Part shown: positions 26,066-36,973 of the stretch, in pieces
How the letters are laid out: every line of letters starts with the position of its first letter
How positions within the stretch are numbered: position 1 is the first letter of the stretch
NCBI GenBank assembly: GCA_037576195.1
Contig: CM075104.1
Location: 15,330,211-15,394,210 of the forward strand
From: Phytoseiulus persimilis
Lineage: Eukaryota > Arthropoda > Arachnida > Mesostigmata > Phytoseiidae
Direction of reading: 5' to 3'
DNA length: 64,000 nucleotides
Program-made: the position numbers and the translations under genes
Notes under the pieces: model-generated
What the model saw: only the letters and a program-made list of their open reading frames with translations
Told to the model about the DNA's origin: nothing
Databases searched by the model: none

Positions 26066-26571
26066 TCAAGGAACAACTTCGCTCCAATTTGTCTCGTGCT
26101 GTGCTCCCGGGGGACGTGACATGTTCTCCCCCGCCAGCGGAGCTCTATCGCCTGAATCCACCTGAGTGGGATGATTCCGGAGCCACGTCGATTCTTGAAA
26201 ATCGGAGCGTTCACCTCCCACCCGAGCGCAGCCCTGTTGTAAAAAATCAACTCGAAGCTCGGAGCTCCATCCTGCTCTTCGGTTTTGTTCCGCGGAACCG
26301 ATCGAGACGAACATAGCGGATTGTGGTAAATTTTTTCCCATGACTCGGTGCCCTCACCTGGCTGCTGGGAAGGATATCTAGCCGGAGTTCTGCTCGGGAC
26401 AGGGGAGCTGGGATCGCATCCATATCCGATCCACTCCTCCCACATGGAGTTCGGTTCGATATTCCAGTCGGCCATGACTCTTGCTGTTGCCTCTTCGGGA
26501 TTCATCGCGGGGCTCAGCTCGAAAAGTGTGAAGGAGCAATCACAATCCGCAAGAGGGCACTTGCGAGGCAT
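26066..26571 (-). CDS. Candidate two-exon gene, unrecognised (113 aa)
   Basis: Exon 1 (26358-26571) starts at an ATG and encodes MPRKCPLADCDCSFTLFELS and then an acidic, Trp-rich stretch, ending at a strong donor CCAG|GTGAGG in phase 1. Exon 2 (26066-26193) begins after a TTTTCAAG acceptor with two bases, so the phase fits and the joined frame is 114 codons including stop. The amino end has Cys-x4-Cys-x-Cys. Reading straight through without splicing gives a 176-residue ORF, so the intron is not forced by a stop codon. No family recognised. Confidence 0.42.
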
Positions 26572-29170
26572 AACTGGAGAAGGAAATATCTTCTCGAGAC
26601 GCGAACGAGGGATTGGGGACAGCGCTGCAAGGTTTCATAGCTCTTCTCGAGTCCCCAGAGATTGCGACGCGAGGCCCCAGTAAGAGGCGTAAGCCGCAAA
26701 AACGACGAGCGCACGACTGAAGCCAGGCTCCGGGTTCGCAGACGCCTCCGAGCAATACATTTCAAGCGGATTCCTGCTTCCACTCTGAAATATTTGTGTC
26801 GGCTAACAATCCAGGTGTTCCTGGTCACTGCCGTTTCCAGATGTACGGATGCGAAATCGCTGTGAGGCAACTATAAGAACTTCCAACGAGCACTGGAACG
26901 ATTCGGGTGCGCCACATTTCGGTGAGCCGCCAGATCCGAAACCACCTATTCGCCCGAAGGGACGTCGATGCGATATCCTTGCTCAGAAGGACGCTCTGCC
27001 AACGGAAGTCGATACGGGTGCATCCGGGTGGAGAATGAGACGAACTTGGCGGGTGCCGCATGTCTTCCAGATCAGTTCTGATGCTCTCTGACAGAACGTC
27101 CCATTGACAGCGAACAAGAACTACGAGTAGCGAGCTATATTGAGCTTTCGGAGCGGGTCTAACACACGAACCCGTTGCAGCATCCAGCGTGAGGATGAAC
27201 GAGCGTGGGTTCGTTCTGCTTGATAAATTATTCAGACAGCGATTGTTCAGGACAATCTCTTGAAGCAAGAGCGTCGGTGTCACGTATCCGTTATTCCGCT
27301 TCCCTACAGAACAGCAATTTCCAGACGTATAGATCTCTTATTCGTGCGTCCGCGGAGGAATATTTACACAAAGAAGGACCGAAACTTCGTGGACGAACAA
27401 ATGCACAGTTCTCCGAACATGTTCATCCTCTCAACTCATAGATAGCGGGGGTTTACGGCCGCAAGCTCATCGGACCACGTCTCCAGCGGTCGTCCTTGGG
27501 ACGTCTCGAGTCTCGACTCTGCCTCAGGGAAGCTCTTTCTTGGCTAGCATGCTCGATGCCGTTCGACTCAGCGATCGCGTTCTTTTTTCTGCGGAAACTT
27601 TCTCTGGGCCTAGTATCGGAGCCGCGTTTGTTGTTCGCATGAAATATTCTGTCGAATCATTCGGCTTTGAAGTCATGTATCTCTCTGAGCTGCCAAGGGA
27701 ATGTTCGATACAGGGGTTTACTACGTCTGCAATGCGAACCTTTTCTGTCGACTCCGAGAGCAGGGCACCGCAGACCTCTTCTCGCCAATAAGATGGACAA
27801 TATCAGAAACGGGTACGCATTGCAACAGCTGTTTGTGTGAACATTGCTACATCTAGGGAGCCATGGAAAACGAGTACTCGTAGGAGTATTGCCTCCGATC
27901 TGGCGAAGAGCATCGGGTCTGATAATCGCACGCGCTCGCACCAATCGCCGAGTGGTGACTCCTCGGATGGGGTTCTGAGGAAGATCAGGCTACGCATGAG
28001 TCCCGATGGGAGACCGTTGTGGATAAGCGGAGTTCCCCTCCTTGGAGGCCCCCGCTGAACGACGCAGAATCCGCCCGTACTGCCAACGCTCGAAAATTGA
28101 TAACTGCGCCATTTCGAGCTACGGGAGGCCAAGCTGATAAGCGGCGACGACGTTCCCAAGTCTCCATGTCGAAAACTTGGGAAGTTTTCGATTTTCAGTG
28201 TCGTTGGTCTTGCTCAGCAACGCCGTCTCGTCTCGTTGGTCTTGCGCAGCAACCGCCAGAGCACGAATGATGCTTCTCCAAGGAGCGCGAGCCGAAAACG
28301 ATCACCGCGGAAGAAAATTGTAACTCCGTAGTGTGTGATTGGGACAGCGCAAACTAGTCCGATTGCTGTTTCCTTCGGTCCGAGCGAGAATGTTACTTCT
28401 CAACTTCCAATCTGGGTGGGAGGTGGGCTTGATTTCCGCTAATCCTATGAGACTTTGTCTTCTGGTCGATGTTTGAGAGTTGCCTCCTGCGCCCCGGCGT
28501 CATTCTTGCCCAAACGGGTTCGATGATCGACATCGGTATATCCTCTCGCTGCACTTTTCTCGGGAGCCACGGGAGTCGAAGTTGTCGTCATGCGATTGAA
28601 CGATGGTTTCTTTTGGGAAGAAAGGCTCCATATTGATCGAACTCGAGGTCGATTGTGTGAACCATGCTTGAGAAGCTAGTTGGAAGCGGCTACAAGAAAA
28701 AGCTTGCAGAGCACCCAACTGTTTCCCAGATTCGGGGTCTGTGCGGAGAATATTTGGTAGCAGTGAATAGAGCCCTCATAGATGATGCCGATATGCTCAA
28801 GTCACTCTGTGGTTGAAAGATAAGGGATGTATCATTCCCGCCTTTCGAATTACCACGTCACGCGAATATCGTTCCTTGAGGTTTGGGCCGAGTTCTGATC
28901 CGTGGGCGTTCTAAGCAACAATATCCGAAAAACTCTGGACTCGACACGAGCAAGCAAGACGAACCACAACTGTCACAAGTTTCGCTTCAGTCGCAACACA
29001 ATAAAAGTCCATCGGGCCTGGCGTCAAGTGGGAGCCAGAATCTGCTGGAAAAGAGGGCATGGATTTTTTCTAGGTGGGAACGTGTGCCGCCAACTAAAGG
29101 TGATTTTGGGTAATTCTTCAGTTCGACTCATCCGGGGAATGGTAGCAACAATACGCTGACTGTCAGCTGG
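26572..29170. other. No recognised gene
   Basis: A plus-strand frame from ATG 26849 reaches a good donor (TTTCG|GTGAGC at about 26922), and a 152-codon minus frame covers 26825-27283, but neither has a motif. Near 28.2 kb a short direct repeat occurs: TCGTTGGTCTTGCTCAGCAA followed about 30 bases later by a near-copy. Confidence 0.35.
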
Positions 29171-29405
29171 GCTTGCTGTTTCCGCTCGAATCCTCTCGCT
29201 CACTCGCGAAGGCCCTTAGCTCACCTAGCTCAATCCTCCTAAACTGCTCCAGGTCCGCTCGCTCTCGGTCTTTGGGGCACTTCCCATGGACTCGACCGAG
29301 CGTCAAAGGACCTCACACCTTAGACAGCATGCTCTCAATACCGCCCAGAAGTCATGGTGTTCTGACCGGATTTCCGCATTCAAAACCCGCGTTTGATCCC
29401 GCGGC
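29170..29405 (-). pseudogene. Zinc-knuckle (gag-like) relic
   Basis: On the minus strand one frame reads about 25 residues with a Trp-Ala-Val-Leu segment and then Cys-Leu-Arg-Cys. After a break (TGA in frame, needing a one- or two-base shift) it continues Leu-Gly-Arg-Val-His-Gly-Lys-Cys-Pro-Lys and a Glu/Arg-rich tail, ending at TGA near 29170. The Cys-x2-Cys ... His-x2-Cys-Pro pattern resembles a CCHC zinc knuckle of retroelement Gag or ORF1 proteins. The frame break and lack of any neighbouring polymerase indicate a dead fragment. A GC-rich stretch at about 29395-29450 next to it may be part of the same old repeat. Confidence 0.35.
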
Positions 29406-29838
29406 TGGCGACCCGCGGTCCAAGTTTGGCCCGTCGCCCGCGAGCTGCAATGAGTTGCCTACCCCTTATTTGCATCCGTTAGTGACGTTTGAATTTTGCC
29501 GCGCCTCGGTGGTGTTGGTGTCGTCTGCTATGACAACGAGCTGATCCCTCGTCTGCGCTTCTGCCGGTGTAGGCTCCCCCATGTGTTATTGTTTTGATTT
29601 CCTTTAGTGATGAGAATTCACCGGAAATATGTTTTAGTTCCTTCCGGAGAGTAAATATTGTCGCGCTCACGAGTCGATACCACATGGACGAAGTGCAGAC
29701 GCAGAGGAGTGCCAGCGAACTCTCGTCGGTTGAGCGGTTGTCTCTCTCACTACATCAAGTTTTCATTCACTGAAGAAAATCACCTAGCGCATCATCTGGG
29801 CATTGTGATCAAGCGAGCTCCCTACGTAAGTACGTGAC

Positions 29839-30441
29839 ATGAGTTTTCCTCGGTCTCCTCCCGAGTGCGGTGGTATGCACGGATCCCATCCAGTGTTCAA
29901 CCGTTTCTGGCGGCATTACGATGCTTCAATGGAATGGCTGCGGCTGCATTTGGCTGTTATGAATGATGTCAACGATGAGTTTGCCCCGCGCGGCGCTCCC
30001 AAACGAAGGAAGTTCCCTCCCAAGGACTCATCTAAAGCGCACTCCATGGCAAACTCTCTCAAGCTTGGCGAAGAAGACGAAGTGGAATGTAACAGCTCCG
30101 AAGACCAAGCTGAGGACACCTTGGTAACTGAAGAACTTCTGAACTTTTTCGAGGTTTCCCGGAAACATCGCGAAGCGAGAGACAGAGAAGTTTCCGAGAG
30201 GAAGTATGAGAACCTCGAGAACCTTATGCTCACGTCGAGGGAGTCTGCTGTCAATGCCGGCGCAGAAACGAGTGAGGTGTTTGAGCGGCGACTTGAACAC
30301 CTCAAAGAGCTTTATGGACCAGAGTGGATGAAAATCCACGGGATGGAGATGGCTCTTCAGAGTGGCTTCGATAGGTTCACGAGTCACACCGACGCTCGTC
30401 TCTGGCCCAACATCCCGATACGGATCAAACTCTGCTACTGA
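29839..30441 (+). CDS. GEMIN8: Gem-associated protein 8
   Basis: A single uninterrupted exon encodes 200 residues. The amino end has His-Pro-Val-Phe-x-Arg-Phe-Trp-x-His-Tyr-x-x-Ala-Met-x-Trp, as in human Gemin8 (His-Pro-Val-Tyr-x-Arg-Tyr-Trp-x-His-Tyr). The middle holds an acidic stretch, then Val-Thr-Glu-Glu-Leu-Leu-x-Phe-Phe and a long charged helix (x-x-His-Arg-Glu-x-Arg). The end has Leu-Tyr-Gly, Lys-Ile-x-x-Met-Glu and Trp-Pro-x-Ile-Pro, again as in Gemin8. Gemin8 is a structural subunit of the SMN complex; it bridges Gemin6/7 and SMN during assembly of Sm cores on spliceosomal snRNAs in the cytoplasm and in nuclear gems. Human Gemin8 is about 240 residues, so this copy is shorter in the region between the first motif and the acidic stretch. 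The ATG at 29839 is chosen because it lies just before the conserved motif. Confidence 0.88.
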   Translation: MSFPRSPPECGGMHGSHPVFNRFWRHYDASMEWLRLHLAVMNDVNDEFAPRGAPKRRKFPPKDSSKAHSMANSLKLGEEDEVECNSSEDQAEDTLVTEELLNFFEVSRKHREARDREVSERKYENLENLMLTSRESAVNAGAETSEVFERRLEHLKELYGPEWMKIHGMEMALQSGFDRFTSHTDARLWPNIPIRIKLCY

Positions 30442-30788
30442 GCATCGTGATATTACAGTCATTACACCGCGTGTCTTGAGTATTAAAACAGGTTCAAGCT
30501 AGACTTTGTTTTCTTTACTCCGATTCGTTTCTCCGCTAAGACAGTCTCAGACTACCCCAAAGGGGTGTTTGATCAATTGTCCAAGGATCATTCAATACTC
30601 GGGAGGACCATAGATTTGCGCTCCTTTCATTCAGGAAAAGCCGCATTCCTCTTCAATACGAACTTCCATTTTATTTACAAGCTGCTTTTTGTACAACGAC
30701 GCCATCCCTCATGGCATGCGCCACCGATTGGGGACAAGAATGAGCTGCGCTTCGAACTCGATGTATAAGGAACACAACCTCATCAGCA
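30442..30788 (+). other. 3' flank of GEMIN8; possible body of a hAT repeat
   Basis: No gene recognised. A 67-codon plus frame (30565-30768) is rich in Phe and hydrophobics and may belong to the repeat whose terminus is at 30866, but I cannot match it to a transposase. Confidence 0.3.
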
Positions 30789-30866
30789 AACTTAGGGACT
30801 CCGTGCCCAATCAAAGATTACCCGTGCCCCACCGGTGGGGCGGGTGCCCCACGCTGAGAAACACTG
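30789..30866. mobile_element. Terminus of a hAT (Charlie/Tip100-like) element
   Basis: Read on the minus strand from 30866 the sequence begins CAGTGTTTCTCAGCGTGGGG and continues with an alternating GGGGCACCCGCCCC / ACCGGTGGGGC block. A CAGTG-TTCTCA start followed by a G/C-rich subterminal palindrome is the standard end of hAT-Charlie and Tip100-like transposons. I could not find the opposite terminus, so the copy is probably truncated. The bases just outside (ACCTAGAG, 30867-30874) would be the target duplication if intact; no matching copy was found upstream. Confidence 0.5.
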
Positions 30867-30868
30867 AC

Positions 30869-33667
30869 CTAGAGAGAACCCATGTCATGGGATCCTCTTG
30901 ATTCATCTCGGCCGAAGATTATATCGTTCGTTACTTCAGATACCAGTGTAGAGATGATATTCTCGAAAAACGAAAAGGTGCCGCCGATCTCCGAATCTGA
31001 ATCCTTCACGGCTTTCAGGAGACACTCTGGCAGTTTGATCCCGAGTTTGTCCGTGAAGATCGCGGCGAAAATTTCGGTTATGGCGCCTCCTGTTCTCCCG
31101 ACACATTGGCAGCTTTCTTCGGCGAGAGGGATGAGAGACTGAAAAATTCAAAATTGGGATCGCTCGATTTTGGACTGCTGCTCTCAAAGTGTCTCTCAAC
31201 GGAGTCAAAGTATGCTAAAATTACAACGCTCGGAGCCGTTCGGTTCGATCTTCCATGAGGTCTCTACTCACCACCAATTGGTTCACGTCGAGAGAAAGAG
31301 ATCTGAAGGGCGGGAGATTCCTCAGGCATTCCTCAATGGTGGCTGTCGATTGAAAGAAAAACTGACATGAGCACAATGGAGGCTGTGACCGGGTCGTGTA
31401 TGGCGCAAAGTTAATTACGAGTTCATTAAGTGATAGACGGTTGGCTGAATGTCAGCGAATTTCCACGAAGGACGGCCGGGGTAGGGATTTGCACGTGCAC
31501 TCCAACTCTAATTCGTCCTCTGCTTCCGACTTTTCCATCGACATGACCGACTCCCTGCCAGGGTGACAAGACAAAAACGCTTCTGGCCAAGACGACAGTG
31601 ACGAAAGACCGAGTCAGCACTCTCTGCGGGATCGTGAACCTGAACACCTTGGTCATCCATTCAGAGTCGATACATCATCCACGGCTTCGGAGTTAGTAAC
31701 ATTCCGTTTTCCGGGATCGCTTGACCCGGTACGCGATGAGGGAAACTCGGGTTCTCGGTTTCCAGAACAAACGTTTTCTCTTCCAAATTTCATTCTTCTG
31801 CACGTTTCCGATGTGCGAGTCACTTATTAGTGTCAGAGTGTCTCGCTGCGGCGCATTCCGTTGTTTGATTGACGAGAGAGCCGATTGATCGAGAACAACG
31901 TCTTCATACCACAAGACGATCCTGGAGGTTCTCCTGACAAATTTCGCGTCTGCAGTCACGACTTTTTCTCGTTCAGTTGCGAATGTGAGGTCGGGGAATC
32001 GAAGTGCGAAAATGCCGCCGTAATTCTGTGGTGACCTTCCATTTCACTCGGCCGACTTTCGGGGACCGGATCTTCTGCGCCAGAGCCGTTGGAATTTCGG
32101 ATCCGTGCTTCCGTAGGAATTCGTTCAGGACAAATCGAGTATCCGTCCGACACGGATCGCGACCACTAAACCAAATGCTATAAACGCTCGAAAGATTCTG
32201 ATTCGGTGTCACATCCGATAGATTTCAGCGTGAGCACGCTTTCGTTCAATGCTTCACTCTCGAATCGAAGTATCTCGATTTCCAGCTGCAGCATAATCAT
32301 CAAAGTACTCTCGTGGTCTGCAGCACCTCTTGTTCGAAGCGATTCGGGTTTCCAGTGTGGTAGAGATCGCCTGTGAGCGATGCAGGTCCGAACCCTCGTG
32401 ACGCGTCGCATGTGGAACCACCGGTACATTGGATCGAAACATGACCCACTGTTTCTTCTGTCACCCGAATGACATCATGTGGGCCATGCTATTCGAGAGG
32501 AAAACAAATCTGATCTAGATATTCGCGCATTTTTACCTTCGCCATGAAGAATAATTAGGACAAAGTTGAACTGCCGATTGGGTACAAGTCACTGTCCTTT
32601 GAATTTGTCGGCTGAACGAGGCTCGCTCACGGGACAAACGAACTGACTGACTGCTAGGGAGCGGAATCATCGAGTCAGCCGAGAGAACTATTTGCGAGGG
32701 TAGGAGACATGCTCATTTCTGCGATTGGGCCTACCGGCGATTCGTCTGTAACTCTTTGTCGGGGTCAATGGACGATGCAAATCAGTTGATTGTTTGTGAT
32801 CACCGTCGAGGAAAGAGGGAAATCGACAAAAAATACTGCCTCGACTATTCCAGCTTATGAGCTGTGTATCCCGGCGAAGATAGAGCTGCTTTCGAGACTG
32901 ACTCAGATGTGCGATTGGGATTCTTCGCGCAACTTTGCAACCTTAATGTTGGACAGTATTCGGAGAGGCTGTTTCCCAAGTTGGCGTTGTTATTATTCCG
33001 AACACCGGAGTCCGTATCCAGAAGTTTTTCCGAGGCGATTCTCTACTCACTGAGGGATTGTGATACATTCTGAAAGAATTAGGGGCGAATTCGACGAGCG
33101 AGTCGGATTGAGACATCATTTTCAAAGAGACGACGTTCGTTGTTGGCGCCGCCCTGAAATTTCTAGAGAATGCTGACATGGTTTGGCATTTGGTGGAATG
33201 TGACCGGTGAGAATCCCGCTCTGCGTGCTGCGGTGCCCAATGCCGAAGGTTAAGAAGGACGACTCCTCGAAACGGAGTGCCGCCGTTCATGTTCTGGACA
33301 ACAGCGTTGTGGCCCCCTCGGGAGGTATGCAGGATCAACGAGGTTAGGGATTCATATGGCATGAAAAGATTGCTCCGAAAAGGCAGCTATTGCGCGACAA
33401 AGCCTCTGACGATACCGCACTGATAACGGAGGAGTTCAAGGGTTTCACTTTCTTCCCACTTGCTAGAGTCCCCTCTGCCTGAAGCTGGGTGTCAATCACA
33501 GCCTGATTCCTGTTATCTTCTGGGAGACCGACCGCGGGGAACACAGGGAGAAAGTATTTAGAGACACACTCACGCTTTAAGATAGCAGCCTCCAACACAA
33601 TGCTGTGCCAAATGAGAACGAAGAAAGCGACGAGTGCAACGATTTGCATTCCTCCGGAGGATCTCAT
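30869..33667 (-). CDS. Candidate secreted protein, three exons, unknown family (144 aa)
   Basis: Exon 1 (33574-33667) encodes MRSSGGMQIVALVAFFVLIW and then a short stretch ending Ala-Ala-Ile-Leu-Lys: a clear signal peptide, closing at donor AAGC|GTGAGT in phase 1. Exon 2 (31272-31342) follows a strong acceptor (pyrimidine tract, ATCGACAG), starts with two bases, and encodes Thr-Ile-Glu-Glu-Cys-Leu-Arg-Asn-Leu before donor GTG|GTGAGT. Exon 3 (30869-31138) follows TTTTTCAG and runs in frame to TAG with Glu-Glu-Ser-Cys-Gln-Cys-Val-Gly, Leu-Pro-Glu-Cys-Leu-Leu and amphipathic helical stretches. The three exons sum to 435 bases, an exact multiple of three. The mature part would be about 115 residues, mostly helical, with four Cys. 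I do not recognise the family. The exon 1 to exon 2 join spans 2.2 kb and is inferred; an intervening exon such as 33051-33153 is possible. Confidence 0.5.
31640..32460 (-). other. Coding-like frames inside the long intron, unassigned
   Basis: Minus-strand open frames at 31973-32212 and 31693-31959, and one ending at 32178, have natural composition (for example Phe-Val-Leu-Asn-Glu-Phe-Leu-Arg-Lys-His-Gly in the first). They lack starts and paired splice signals that fit the flanking gene. They may be remnants of an old inserted element or separate exons. Confidence 0.25.
33051..33153 (-). CDS. Isolated coding-like exon, unassigned
   Basis: Between a good acceptor (AAATTTCAG) and a good donor (TCA|GTGAGT) lies a 34-codon open frame with Ser-Leu-Lys-Met-Met-Ser-Gln-Ser-Asp and Phe-Ala-Pro-Asn-Ser-Phe. 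It needs phase 2 on entry and leaves in phase 0, so it cannot join directly to either neighbouring exon of the secreted candidate. It may belong to an alternative transcript or another gene, or be chance. Confidence 0.28.
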
Positions 33668-36600
33668 TCTGATGCTGAGTCTATTCGGGAGCCTCTACCG
33701 CAGAGAGGGACGAGGGGTCACCAAACGAATCAACTAGCCAGTGAGCCAGCCTACCAACCAACCAGCCAGCCAGCTAGTTAGTCGCTTATTCTGTTTGATG
33801 ATCGCTGACCAGAGCGAAACCTAGACAGGCTTGTCTAACGAACAACTTCTTCAAGAGACGGCGCTCAAGAGCTCTTCACATGGCACTGAAAGCATCCGCG
33901 CGTTTTTGAAAGCAATTCGTGCTGAATGAAGAAGCGATCATCAAAGGTCTGAAGATTAGGAAGGAAGAACACTCTGAGAGAGGGAGACCGATCGATGGCG
34001 AGGGAGAAATCACCGAAAGGATTCTGAATATTTATCGACCAGGATCTATCAAAGCTCTAATTCGATTCCACGACGGGTCTCGTCCGCGGATGACCGCGAC
34101 TTATTCATGGATGGGATGGTGCCCATGTCCCGTCGGAGAAAAATGCAGAGTGTCGTCCTCAACTATATTTTCTCGGGGAACCGCCTCCTCGCGCCATGGC
34201 TTGACGCTGGACGCAAATAATGATCGAAGTTGGGACGAGGGGATTCGTTCGTGGGTCTCGAAAAAGAAAAGCTACCTTAGGAAATCCACGAGAGCCGATC
34301 GAATTGGGCGGGCCCGTCAAAGCCTTTAGGATCTGCCATCGGAAGCTTCTGCCCTCCATTTTGCCAAACAGCGTTCTGGTGACCCCGTGAACGGCGGTGT
34401 TACGCAACACGCGGAGTGAGGGACCGAACAAACCGAGACGCCAGCCACGGAGTCGGTCGCAGCATCGGAACGACGACGGCGCCATCGGTAACGGCGATGG
34501 TCGTCGTTGCGCCGGCTGCTGCCCCGAGTCGGGATGAGTCGCCACAACACAGGCCCAAGGCAGCGGCGACGAAGACGCCTGCTCGGCAGCGACCGTCGAT
34601 GCTTCCCTGAAGCAGATTAGTTGAATAACAGAACCCACTGAGGGGGCTGGCCCCCTGGTTGAGAAGCGACCGTCGGCCCAACGACTCAGCCAGTGGCCCC
34701 ATCGGCGGCTGCTGGACACGAAATTAAGCAAAAGTTCGTGTGCTCTCGGGCACACAGCAGAAATGCTCGAAGTCAGATTCCACTGAGTCTCCTGATTTGA
34801 GAGGTACCAGAACGACCGCTCAGCGGGTGTTTTCCCGCTTTCAAGTCAATAGACGGATTGGAGCAGGCTCGTTGACGCGCGTCTACGTTTAGTTACGAGG
34901 CGTAGAATTTGTCTCAGAAAGAGGTCACGTCGCTGTTTAGCGATCGAGAAGGGTTGGCCTCTCTTTGGGCCCGGAACCCAGTACCTATCGAGTTCTGGGT
35001 TGTGGTGACGTAACTTCCCTCATCATGTATAGCCGGCCCCATGAATGAAGCGGCGGGTTCATGTCGTCGATAGTTGCATGGTTGGATGCATTACCCTTCC
35101 CTTCCAGGAGTAGATCATGAGTTTGTTTCTCGAACAAAGCACGTGAAATGCATCCCTTCTTTGAGCACGTTCTCCTCTGAGATTCGTGGCGGAACGTTTC
35201 CGCGAAGCCTGGCACGAGCGGGTGATAAGTATTTGAAGATACTATCATTCAGGCATCCAAATAGCTTTCGCCGCCAAAGATCGAACACAAAGCCCGCTCT
35301 CTCTCTCTCTGGTCGGGATCTGTTGTCTTCACCCCTAAGCTACGCGAACCGACGGCTCCGTAACGTCCAGTTTTCTCGGAACTTCGACCTATGTCTGGTT
35401 GAACCCGCTCGGACCCGCCATCAGAATGACACCACCTGTAAGGATGTAGCCGGGGACAGACGTGTTGAATCCATAACCCAACGCCCTCGGGGTTATAGGA
35501 GAATACAGATGAAATCTTGGGCATTCTTTTGAGGTTTCGAGATATGCGAAATCGGCTTCCTATCGGATATCCGGTGCCGCCGAATCGACTTCTTGGAAGA
35601 TATCCCGGCCTTTGCCTTTCGTGATGAAAGGGCTTCAACATTGCGGCAGCTCAGCCAGACTCATTTTCGAAAAACTGAGTTGGCTCCAGGGATCCTTTCG
35701 AGACAGTTGACCTTTGGCGACATTGACTCCGCCGAAACGGATCGAAGACAGTCGATCGTGATTCAAGCTTCGCTGCAATATTGGGTGGCCTCGAATGACC
35801 CTCGCGATCGGCAAATAATTTTAGCTTACTCATAACCCAATTCAATCGTCGTCCCGTAATCTTACGAGATCCGCAGTCTATGACGTCGTCGAAAGCTTGA
35901 AGTTCAACAGCTTTGGATCGCATGGTGAACTCTCAGAAGACATGAAATAATTCCTGAAGCTCAGTGGAGTCATAGTCCGATCACAGCCATGATGAGAGTG
36001 CAAGGAAACCAGCGAAAGTGGGATCGACCTAACTTCTTTCCTTTGGAGCCCTTCTCAGTCACTGCTGCAAGCTCGAATCCGTAAGCGTAGCAGACCCCGA
36101 CTGGCTGCTCAGGTTGAATAGCCACTCGAATATCTTTACATGCGGAGGATATGCAATCGTATCATGTATTAGGCTCGAACATAGATGAAATGTTGAATTT
36201 TCGGCGGAAGATCTGGTTACAAAGCATCGAAAGAGGCGACAGTGGAAAATCTCTTGCACACTCGTGATGAGCGACCTCAATGCGACCCGACTGAATTTTC
36301 GGATCGATCAGAACTTGTGATTCGGGGTCGGAATGCGTCACTGGACGCGGACCGTTCGATTCTGTTGAGTACACGTGGGTTAATGGAGTATCAAACAATA
36401 TTAATTCGACAATTCTGAGACTCGATCCGTGACCAGCGAGCCCAATTCGACCAGATCAGGTATTCATAGGCAATGATCGCCAGCGAATTGTGGAAAAAAA
36501 AACTTGGCTGCCGATGAACTTTCAAAATGAATCAATCCTTGTTCATGAATCGGGCTACATGTTCAAATTATCATCATTAATATGGATTCGCCCGAATTAG

Positions 36601-36973
36601 GTTGCAACACTTGAACTAGCGACATCCCTAGTTCAACTCCATCCCTAGGGCGGTGGGTTCTCCCAGGGGTTCGAACCTCCTCCAGGAATTTGGAGGCATC
36701 ATGTCATTTCGGGGAACGATAGCCCCGCCGGGAGGCGATACCCGAAGCAGTGGCTGGAGCAGACCTCAATACAGCCTGAGGTTTATTGGGAGCGGCCACG
36801 ATAAGCGTCCACGCTCAGTTGGAGCTTCAAGTTGGAAGGCCCGATATTTCAGAGCCAACTTGCTCCTGTACATATAACTATCCTCCTGTGTTCCAGTTTG
36901 GGGCCGATTGAGGGAAGCGCCTGCGGTTCGTGTTGACTTCGTCTCATAGCAGGAATCTTGTTTCAGTTGCGAA
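33668..36973. other. No recognised gene
   Basis: Contains a CCAG/CCAA short repeat (about 33738-33775), a GC-rich patch with a 198-codon minus ORF (34159-34755) and a CT run at 35.3 kb. A plus frame at 35593-35835 and its antisense both look moderately protein-like but carry no motif. The last 60 bases may hold a 5' untranslated exon boundary of NAA80, because TTGTTTCAG lies just before its ATG. Confidence 0.35.

Noticed and set aside
34159..34755. 198-codon minus-strand ORF
   Set aside because: Several frames are equally open in this GC-rich patch and none has a recognisable domain.
36655..36690. GGTTCGAACC resembling a tRNA B-box
   Set aside because: No matching acceptor stem, D-arm or anticodon arm upstream; likely chance.
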